Shown here in pieces: positions 12,925-17,307 of a stretch of 17,307 nt of DNA. The notes beneath the pieces are model-generated. The model saw only the letters and a list, made by a program, of their open reading frames with translations. It searched no databases and was not told the DNA's origin. Where the stretch lies: positions 1 to 17,307 of the forward strand of contig CAYRMN010000026.1 in assembly GCA_964425575.1 (NCBI GenBank), in the 5' to 3' direction. This DNA comes from CAYRMN01 sp964425575 (GTDB taxonomy: Bacteria > Patescibacteriota > Patescibacteriia > 2-12-FULL-60-25). The translations under genes were made by a program, and so were the position numbers. How positions within the stretch are numbered: position 1 is the stretch's first letter; each line of letters begins with the position of its first letter.

Positions 12925-13758
12925 ATGATCATCGTCTGTTCCGGTCCGGATACGTATCTCGCGCGAGAAAAGGCCAAGGATTTGGTTGCAGCCTTTCGCG
13001 CCAAACACGATGCGCAGGGGCTGTCGATTGAAATAATTGATGGAAGCGAGGGATTACAAGGTCTTCTGTCGCGCATGGGTGGAGCATCTTTATTTAGTAC
13101 GAAAAAACTAGTCCGAGCCGATGGATGTTTGACGAAGCTGAAGATTACTGAGGTTCGTAGTCTGGCGGCGCGTCTTGAAATGGATAAGGATCAAACCATT
13201 TTATTGACCGTGGAAGAGGAAATGCCAAACGCGAAAACTCTTGAAGCACTGAAGAGCGCTCCCCTCTTTCATTATCCCTTTCCAACGCAAACCGGCGCGG
13301 CCTTTCGTCGCTTTGTTCGTGAACTCGCCACGAAACACGGTGTATCTGGAACGATAGCTGATCAGATCGCCAATCAAACAGAAGGTGATTCTTGGCAGGC
13401 GGTTCAGGAAATTGCCAAGCAAGCAGCGAATCCCCACGCCATTGAATCGACAGGAGGAAGTAGTTCAGGATCAGTGTTTGAAATTGCCGACGCAGTTTTG
13501 ACTCGTCGTCAGAGCTGGCGACAGACACTTGCCAACGCAGAAGATGAGAACGCGATCAGCATTTGTCTCTCACAAACGCGCTCGTATTTGCGCGTGCGTG
13601 ATGGAGAAATAGAGGGGCTACATCCCTATGTTGCGAAAAAATTAAATGCATTGCGTGTTACGAACCCAGAAGCTCGCATGGAAGATGTATTACGAGCTCT
13701 GTATATATCACGAACGGGTTTAGGGAATAGCACGGAGGCTGAAACGCTATTGAATTAA
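12925..13758 (+). CDS. holA: DNA polymerase III subunit delta
   Basis: This 277-residue clamp-loader subunit opens the DnaN ring during loading. The N-terminal start MIIVCSGPDTYLAREKAKDL, a Rossmann-like domain and a C-terminal helical collar domain containing VFEIADAV and SYLRVRDG fit the HolA family. It is shorter than the usual 330-345 residues, as is common in reduced genomes. No ATPase Walker motif is expected or seen. A GAGGT lies about 12 bases before the ATG. It is convergent with rpsT, and a holA-rpsT neighbourhood is recurrent in Gram-positive and CPR genomes. Confidence 0.85.
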   Translation: MIIVCSGPDTYLAREKAKDLVAAFRAKHDAQGLSIEIIDGSEGLQGLLSRMGGASLFSTKKLVRADGCLTKLKITEVRSLAARLEMDKDQTILLTVEEEMPNAKTLEALKSAPLFHYPFPTQTGAAFRRFVRELATKHGVSGTIADQIANQTEGDSWQAVQEIAKQAANPHAIESTGGSSSGSVFEIADAVLTRRQSWRQTLANAEDENAISICLSQTRSYLRVRDGEIEGLHPYVAKKLNALRVTNPEARMEDVLRALYISRTGLGNSTEAETLLN

Positions 13759-13760
13759 TC

Positions 13761-13786
13761 AAAATCCCTGGTTTTCCAGGGATTTT
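13761..13786. terminator. Bidirectional terminator between holA and rpsT
   Basis: AAAATCCCTGG (13761-13771), loop TTTT and CCAGGGATTTT (13776-13786) form a perfect 11-bp inverted repeat. It has T tracts on both strands and lies between two convergent genes. Confidence 0.9.
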
Positions 13787-13793
13787 TCTGTTC

Positions 13794-14057
13794 TTAGACT
13801 TTTGCGTTGACGCTCTTCATGAGAGCTGCCTTTTTGTGACGGGAGGCATTTTTTGAGATTACGTGATGCTTTGCAGCCTTGTCGACCGCCTGTTGAAACA
13901 ATCGAGCGGCTTCAATGGCTTCAGCCTTTTTACCGTCCTTTACAATCGCAATCCCCTTCTTAAATAAGGCTTTAACGTTGGTTTTAATGCGATGATTGAT
14001 AGCGGCGTGGCGCTTATTCTTGCGAAGATCTTTAATGGCGGCTTGCTTATTTGGCAT
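13794..14057 (-). CDS. rpsT: 30S ribosomal protein S20
   Basis: This 87-residue basic protein binds 16S rRNA in the small subunit. The start MPNKQAAIKDLRKNKRHAAI and the helical repeats rich in Lys and Ala (KTNVKALFKKG, AARLFQQAVDKAAKH) are typical of S20. I chose the ATG at 14057 because family homology begins at MPNK. An upstream start at 14093 would add 12 unrelated residues. A promoter lies at 14112-14140, giving a leader of about 50 bases. Confidence 0.95.
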   Translation of the reverse strand: MPNKQAAIKDLRKNKRHAAINHRIKTNVKALFKKGIAIVKDGKKAEAIEAARLFQQAVDKAAKHHVISKNASRHKKAALMKSVNAKV

Positions 14058-14111
14058 AATTATCGTTTTTTGAAGAATAGAAGGCAGTTTCAATCAGCCC
14101 GATGTGGGTGC

Positions 14112-14140
14112 ATCATAGGAGGAAGAGCGAATTTCGTCAA
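14112..14140 (-). promoter_or_regulatory. Predicted promoter for rpsT
   Basis: On the minus strand TTGACG (14140-14135), a 17-base spacer and TATGAT (14117-14112) form a strong sigma-70-type promoter. The predicted start lies about 48 bases before the rpsT ATG. Confidence 0.65.
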
Positions 14141-14158
14141 TATCTCCAATGATCTTCT

Positions 14159-14183
14159 CTGTCATTCCTGCGTAGACGGGAAT
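14159..14183. repeat. Small ATTCC...GGGAAT hairpin repeat
   Basis: CATTCCTGCGTAGACGGGAA followed by TCTTA resembles the common intergenic repeat GTCATTCCTGCG...CAGGAATC. ATTCC and GGGAAT can pair. It lies between the rpsT and tRNA-Arg promoters, where no gene is seen. Confidence 0.4.
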
Positions 14184-14291
14184 CTTATTTGATTTGATGG
14201 AATCATATTCGTTTTTTATGAAAGGACTATTCCGTTGGATGTCTTTTTAAAATTTTTAGAAAATGGCTCAACAGAGTTCTCTTGGAGATTG

Positions 14292-14320
14292 TTGACTGCC
14301 TTCATTTTTGAACGTATGAT
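14292..14320 (+). promoter_or_regulatory. Predicted promoter for tRNA-Arg
   Basis: TTGACT (14292-14297), a 17-base spacer and TATGAT (14315-14320) form a near-consensus promoter. It lies about 90 bases upstream of the tRNA-Arg gene on the same strand. Confidence 0.6.
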
Positions 14321-14408
14321 TGTTTCGCTAAACAGAGAGATGAAATCAGGTTCATCACCCCCCACCATTTGTAGACGAGAAAGTCGTTTCTTACATTTTA
14401 CGACGCAT

Positions 14409-14483
14409 GCTTCCATAGTTCAATGGATAGAACAAGGGACTCCTAAGCCCTAGATGGTGGTTCGATTCCACCTGGAGGCACCA
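14409..14483 (+). tRNA. trnR: tRNA-Arg (CCT)
   Basis: Acceptor GCTTCCA pairs with TGGAGGC, followed by discriminator A and an encoded CCA. The D arm GTTC...GAAC, anticodon loop CTCCTAA (anticodon CCT) and T arm GGTGG-TTCGATT-CCACC all close. The fifth anticodon-stem pair is an A-G mismatch. The gene is 75 bases long. It ends 19 bases before the first parS site. Confidence 0.95.
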
Positions 14484-14502
14484 GGAGAATATATGCAAAA
14501 AA

Positions 14503-14518
14503 TGTTTCACGTGAAACA
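14503..14518. promoter_or_regulatory. parS: parS site 1 (ParB-binding centromere site)
   Basis: Exact TGTTTCACGTGAAACA, the canonical bacterial parS palindrome, extended by one matching pair on each side to 18 bp. It is the first of seven in the array. Confidence 0.93.
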
Positions 14519-14566
14519 TGTCTAAAACATTGAATGTGTCATGTTTGTTTTTAACGGATTGTCTGC

Positions 14567-14605
14567 GTCCCCTAAAGTGTTTTTTTAAAAAGATAATTTA
14601 GGGAC
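14567..14605. other. Inverted repeat between parS sites 1 and 2
   Basis: GTCCCCTAAA (14567-14576) and TTTAGGGAC (14597-14605) pair with one bulged C. The loop is T- and A-rich. It might end the tRNA-Arg transcript, but the T tract is in the loop and not after the stem, so the function is unclear. Confidence 0.35.
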
Positions 14606-14613
14606 ATTGAAAG

Positions 14614-14629
14614 TGTTTCACGTGAAACA
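14614..14629. promoter_or_regulatory. parS: parS site 2
   Basis: Exact TGTTTCACGTGAAACA within a perfect 22-bp palindrome (14611-14632). Start-to-start distance from site 1 is 111 bases. Confidence 0.93.
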
Positions 14630-14762
14630 CTTCAGGATTTAAAAACATCTTGTTTAGGAATGTACGACGATAAAGCATGGGCAGTTTTATTGTGATCGTC
14701 AGTGATGTACTATAAGGAGCGAGCGATGTTCCTTTAATGCATGCGTTCCAAGAAATTAAATA

Positions 14763-14778
14763 TGTTTCACGTGAAACA
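14763..14778. promoter_or_regulatory. parS: parS site 3
   Basis: Exact TGTTTCACGTGAAACA within a perfect 24-bp palindrome (14759-14782). It lies 24 bases upstream of tRNA-Ala, where bound ParB could affect the tRNA promoter. Confidence 0.93.
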
Positions 14779-14802
14779 TATTGAAGATTGAAACATAAAT
14801 AT

Positions 14803-14878
14803 GGGCCGATAGCTCAGCTGGTAGAGCGCTGCATTCGCATTGCAGAGGTCAGGAGTTCGATTCTCCTTCGGTCCACCA
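14803..14878 (+). tRNA. trnA: tRNA-Ala (CGC)
   Basis: Acceptor GGGCCGA pairs with TCGGTCC, followed by A and an encoded CCA. The anticodon stem-loop CTGCA-TTCGCAT-TGCAG gives anticodon CGC, which reads GCG. The D arm is AGCTCAGCTGGTAGAGC, and the T arm is GGAG-TTCGATT-CTCC. The gene is 76 bases long. It sits inside the parS array between sites 3 and 4. Confidence 0.96.
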
Positions 14879-14887
14879 CGCATAGAG

Positions 14888-14907
14888 CCGCGACAACGCG
14901 GTTTTTT
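14888..14907 (+). terminator. Terminator of tRNA-Ala
   Basis: CCGCG (14888-14892), loop ACAA, CGCGG (14897-14901) and then TTTTTT. Outer GCA/TGC bases can extend the stem. It starts 10 bases after the tRNA. Confidence 0.88.
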
Positions 14908-15178
14908 GCGTGCCCCCTCTTTTTTGTCTGGTGCGTACGGGCTCGTTCGCGTCATCGAGTGGCGCAAGATGCAGGGCGAAGGCGGCAGGCCTTATATAGG
15001 TTGTGATAGGAGTGGATATAGGCACTAGATGGATGCGGTATCTGGGTATAGGAACGCATCGAGGAATGTGCGTCTAGGCAGCTATGGCTGAGGTCGCAGG
15101 AGGTATTTGATCTGCTCTTGGGTGTCTATGGAGCATACGGGGCGATCAGTGTATACGGTGTTACGCAATTTTGTTCTA

Positions 15179-15194
15179 TGTTTCACGTGAAACA
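15179..15194. promoter_or_regulatory. parS: parS site 4
   Basis: Exact TGTTTCACGTGAAACA at the centre of a perfect 28-bp palindrome (15173-15200), with flanks GTTCTA and TAGAAC. Confidence 0.93.
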
Positions 15195-15246
15195 TAGAAC
15201 GATATTGTCTAAAAAATCGTAGCGTAGAACGATGAGGTCGGAGTAG

Positions 15247-15255
15247 ATATCCACA
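15247..15255 (+). promoter_or_regulatory. DnaA-box-like site in the parS array
   Basis: ATATCCACA differs from TTATCCACA at the first base only. It lies 29 bases upstream of parS site 5. Confidence 0.45.
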
Positions 15256-15283
15256 GATACAGAATCTGTTTGAAATAGAGAAA

Positions 15284-15299
15284 TGTTTCACGTGAAACA
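15284..15299. promoter_or_regulatory. parS: parS site 5
   Basis: Exact TGTTTCACGTGAAACA at the centre of a perfect 38-bp palindrome (15273-15310), with flanks AAATAGAGAAA and its complement. This is the longest symmetry in the array. Confidence 0.93.
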
Positions 15300-15389
15300 T
15301 TTCTCTATTTTGATTTGTATTGAACGTCCAATAGAAGAATGTAACCCAATGTTAGACGAAAACGTACAATCTTATTCAAAGATAGCAAA

Positions 15390-15405
15390 TGTTTCACATG
15401 AAACA
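15390..15405. promoter_or_regulatory. parS: parS site 6 (one base off consensus)
   Basis: TGTTTCACATGAAACA has A for G in the central CACGTG. Flanking bases keep 22-bp symmetry (15387-15408). ParB affinity is probably reduced. Confidence 0.8.
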
Positions 15406-15448
15406 TTTCTCTTGATGGAACGCACCCATCAAGCTGCACAGATATATT

Positions 15449-15481
15449 TTATCCACAGAAAAAATACTGATCTGTGGAAAA
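15449..15481. promoter_or_regulatory. Inverted pair of DnaA boxes, one exact
   Basis: TTATCCACA (15449-15457) is the exact consensus DnaA box. TGTGGAAAA (15473-15481) is the reverse complement of TTTTCCACA, one mismatch off. They face each other 15 bases apart in AT-rich DNA, and TCCACAGA/TCTGTGGA is a perfect inverted repeat. Confidence 0.65.
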
Positions 15482-15720
15482 GATTTAGTAGCTTATGTAT
15501 GAAGGATACGTAGCATGACGAGCTACGGATGACGCTAACGGCGTACCAATGCACTACTTACGCCCAGATGAATGCGGGCTGATATGGTAGAAGCGTAAAG
15601 CATTCGTGGCCGTACTTGTATGTCGTAGCGAGATAGATATCGTATCCGGGCTCGAACGTTGTCAAAAGCTAGGTTTTTTCAAAGAGGGTCTGCATTGCAT
15701 GATTTTCTTCACGGTGAATA

Positions 15721-15766
15721 TTGGGTGAACCCTCTGTAGGGTCTCGTTTTTTCAGAAAAAACCCAA
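15721..15766 (+). terminator. Nested inverted repeats with terminator-like core
   Basis: ACCCT-CTGT-AGGGT (15729-15742) is followed by CTCGTTTTTT. The T run is then mirrored by TTTTTTCAGAAAAAA, and the whole is enclosed by TTGGGT (15721-15726) and ACCCAA (15761-15766). No upstream gene that needs a terminator was found. Confidence 0.4.
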
Positions 15767-15769
15767 TTA

Positions 15770-15785
15770 TGTTTCACGTGAAACA
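15770..15785. promoter_or_regulatory. parS: parS site 7
   Basis: Exact TGTTTCACGTGAAACA, 18-bp symmetry. It is the last of the array, 380 bases after site 6. Confidence 0.93.
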
Positions 15786-15807
15786 TTTTCTAGGGGGAGG
15801 AGTGCTT

Positions 15808-15894
15808 ATGATGATCGGCTATCTTGGATGCGTATTGAGCGTGGACAGTAAGAGTTCATTCAGGACAAGGAAAAGAGATGAGGCGCAAGAATGA
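15808..15894 (+). CDS. Possible 28-residue peptide with a strong Shine-Dalgarno
   Basis: ATG ATG ATC opens a 28-codon frame (MMIGYLGCVLSVDSK...) ending in TGA. GGGGGAGGAG lies 5-7 bases upstream, a much better ribosome site than those of the core genes here. No similarity is recognised and the start is 22 bases after parS site 7. It could be a small peptide or chance. Confidence 0.25.
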   Translation: MMIGYLGCVLSVDSKSSFRTRKRDEAQE

Positions 15895-16071
15895 TTTTGA
15901 CGTAGAGACGGATGAGCGGTTCGTGCATTTTACGACTCATATCGAAAGCCGATAGCCTTTTAGAAACGATAAATGTGTTTTACGACCCATGTAAAACGTC
16001 CGCCGTAAGGAGTTAGCCTTGGTGAAGGCTATCATGTTCAGGAATGACGAGACGGAGGGCGCCAAGTCGGG

Positions 16072-16077
16072 TATAAT
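16072..16077 (+). promoter_or_regulatory. Consensus -10 element just upstream of the exported-protein gene
   Basis: A perfect TATAAT ends 7 bases before the ATG at 16085, so transcription would start at or next to the start codon and give a leaderless mRNA. No good -35 is seen at the usual distance. Confidence 0.45.
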
Positions 16078-16084
16078 AGGAATC

Positions 16085-17008
16085 ATGTTGAAAAAACGTG
16101 CATTTTCCTTGTTGGGGCTGCTCATGCTGGGCGGACTGTTTCCGTTGTACGCCTGGGCGGCGATGACGAGTGAGAGCTACCAAGTCCCTTGGGATGCGTT
16201 CAGTGCTGGCGGCGAAGAGCAGGGGTCCAGCGCTTCGTACCGTATCGATGACAGCATCGGTGGTCTCGCCGGATCGGGAGAGAGCGTGTCGTATAGCCTG
16301 AACGCGGGATATCGGTTGGGGGATGAGCGCGCCCTTTCGTTTTTCGCACAAATGGCGCCTGGCAATGGAACGGTTGCCGCGTATGGGTCCTTGGACGTAA
16401 CGGCGCGGACGGTAACGCTGTCCGGAGTGACACTGAATCCATTCGCCGTGGGCGATTATGTCGTGCTGACAGAGAATCCCGGCCTGTCGCAGTTGACGGC
16501 GGTCGGACGTGTCACCGCCGTAGCCGGAAGCCTGTTAACGCTCGACAGGTTGGACGGGCAGGCGGGGTCCATGAGCGCTTCGCCATCCGTGGGGCGCGTT
16601 ACGCTGGCAGGCGGTGGAAATATTTCATTGGGGGAACTGTCGGTGGCGACGGGGGGCGTGGCATCGGGGGTATTGGCGGTACAAGCGACGACGCCGCTGG
16701 GGTATACCTTGTACGCGCAGTCGACGTCGCCGCTTATTTCGTCGACGGGGCATACGTTCGCGTCGGTATCGGACGGGGCGGTGACGGCGGGCTCGGAAGA
16801 GTATGGTATGCGGACGCACGGAACGCGTGCGGATCTTGCCGAAGACACGGCCGTCACGTTGACGCCGACCGCCGTCCAATCGTCCGATGGGGCGACGACA
16901 TTGGTAGGTGATCGAACGGCGTTCCTCTACAAGTTGGCCTTGAGTGCGAGCACGCCGGCGGGAACATATAGCCAGGCGCTGTTCTTCACCCTGACGGCGA
17001 ACTATTAG
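16085..17008 (+). CDS. Exported beta-rich surface protein
   Basis: This is a 307-residue protein. A signal peptide (MLKKRAFSLLGLLMLGGLFP, then LYAWA|A) is followed by a conserved-looking module ESYQVPWDAF, GSSASYRIDDSIGG and VSYSLNAGYRLGD, which resembles repeats of surface proteins in CPR genomes. The rest is rich in Gly, Ser, Thr and Val, with alternating beta pattern and a terminal AGTYSQALFFTLTANY strand. No catalytic motif is seen. I chose the ATG at 16085 because it starts a signal peptide, whereas a TTG at 16019 would put 22 residues before it. The gene is GC-rich compared with the replication genes. A second exported protein starts 10 bases downstream, so the two probably form an operon. 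Confidence 0.75.
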   Translation: MLKKRAFSLLGLLMLGGLFPLYAWAAMTSESYQVPWDAFSAGGEEQGSSASYRIDDSIGGLAGSGESVSYSLNAGYRLGDERALSFFAQMAPGNGTVAAYGSLDVTARTVTLSGVTLNPFAVGDYVVLTENPGLSQLTAVGRVTAVAGSLLTLDRLDGQAGSMSASPSVGRVTLAGGGNISLGELSVATGGVASGVLAVQATTPLGYTLYAQSTSPLISSTGHTFASVSDGAVTAGSEEYGMRTHGTRADLAEDTAVTLTPTAVQSSDGATTLVGDRTAFLYKLALSASTPAGTYSQALFFTLTANY

Positions 17009-17018
17009 CCCTACGCCT

Positions 17019-17307
17019 ATGCGTAAAACGATCTTGTCGCTGTTTGGTGTGGGGACGTTCTTGCTGGGAGCTTGTGCGCTGTCTTTTCGTGCGGAAGCAT
17101 TCGAAGTGCGCCCGGGCATCGTCGACCTTTCGTTGGGGGCGGGGTCGTCGACGCGCCAGGAAATCGTGGTGCGGAATACGGATGCGACATCGACGCGGTT
17201 CTTTTTGACGGTGCAAAAGTTTCGCCCGGGCGGAGATGGCCGCCCTGTCTTTTCCGATCCGGCGGAGGTCGCGGGGTTGCCGTCATGGATACGGGTCGCC
17301 GAGCCCG
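17019..17307 (+). CDS. Exported Ig-like/PapD- or DUF916-type protein (partial, runs off the window)
   Basis: The first 96 codons are present and the frame is open at the window edge. An N-terminal signal (MRKTILSLFGVGTFLLGACA) has either a lipobox-like LGAC or a type I site after AEA. The mature start FEVRPGIVDLSLGAGSSTRQ, then IVVRNTD and RFFLTVQKF, is a beta-sandwich pattern like pilus chaperones and the DUF916 proteins that partner WxL surface proteins. It starts 10 bases after the preceding exported protein. A role in holding or assembling that protein at the surface is inferred. Confidence 0.65.
   Translation, partial: MRKTILSLFGVGTFLLGACALSFRAEAFEVRPGIVDLSLGAGSSTRQEIVVRNTDATSTRFFLTVQKFRPGGDGRPVFSDPAEVAGLPSWIRVAEP

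Larger units (their letters stand above)
14879..16084. other. Gene-poor region carrying parS sites 4-7 and DnaA boxes
   Basis: These roughly 1.2 kb contain no convincing protein gene apart from a possible 28-codon ORF at 15808. They hold the tRNA-Ala terminator, four parS sites, three DnaA-box-like sites and several small inverted repeats. ORFs that begin MFHVKH are only parS sequence read as codons. RNase P RNA, tmRNA and SRP RNA motifs were looked for and not seen. Confidence 0.7.

Noticed and set aside
15283..15513. ORFs beginning MFHVKH near parS sites (also on the minus strand, 15082-15300)
   Set aside because: ATGTTTCACGTGAAACAT read as codons gives MFHVKH. The rest shows no similarity, and these frames merely cross the parS array.
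14503..15785. CRISPR array
   Set aside because: The repeated unit is a 16-bp palindrome at irregular 100-400 base distances, with a tRNA gene in between and no cas genes. This is parS, not CRISPR.
16456..16857. Long minus-strand ORFs opposite the exported-protein gene
   Set aside because: High GC lengthens open frames by chance. The plus strand has a signal peptide and a coherent beta pattern.

Overview
The window reads as a chromosomal origin region from a small-genome bacterium, most probably a member of the Candidate Phyla Radiation (Patescibacteria). Support for this comes from short, degenerate informational genes (a 277-residue HolA, a PolA whose proofreading site is eroded), mostly weak or absent Shine-Dalgarno sequences, a class A penicillin-binding protein with C-terminal Ig-like modules, and a CPR-style YidD and exported surface proteins. 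TGA acts as a stop (holA neighbour polA, the GDPD gene), so the code looks standard. The lineage call is inferred from protein style and is not proven.

Layout. Positions 1-1228 hold yggU (+) facing the minus-strand rpmH-rnpA-yidD group. A divergent promoter region separates rpmH from dnaA (1455-2855, +) and dnaN (3096-4232, +). The dnaA-dnaN spacer carries DnaA boxes, a GC-rich clamp and five DnaA-trio triplets, so it is the likely oriC. Positions 4254-4890 hold a GC-rich HTH gene with an antitoxin-like C-terminus, flanked by terminators. Positions 4920-8045 (-) hold a bifunctional penicillin-binding protein followed by a 5'-truncated-looking ASCH ORF. A 3D-domain wall protein diverges from the penicillin-binding protein (8184-8807, +). 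Next come tRNA-Cys, a 119-nt imperfect hairpin, a glycerophosphodiester phosphodiesterase, polA, a dispersed inverted-repeat cluster and holA, convergent with rpsT.

From about 14.3 to 16.1 kb the DNA is almost free of protein genes. It carries tRNA-Arg(CCT), tRNA-Ala(CGC), seven copies of the ParB centromere site parS (six exact TGTTTCACGTGAAACA), and extra DnaA boxes, including one exact TTATCCACA. This looks like a chromosome segregation centromere about 11.5-12.8 kb from oriC. ParA and ParB are not encoded in the window.

The right end (16085-17307) is GC-rich and encodes a pair of exported proteins: a beta-rich secreted protein and a partial PapD/DUF916-like chaperone-type protein.

Taken together, the genes cover replication initiation (dnaA), replication (dnaN, holA, polA), RNA and protein processing (rnpA, rpmH, rpsT, tRNAs), wall building (penicillin-binding protein, 3D protein, YidD) and segregation (parS). 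The most notable items are the dense parS/DnaA-box array, the DnaA-trio origin, the orphan antitoxin-like gene, the long tRNA-Cys trailer hairpin and the surface-protein pair.
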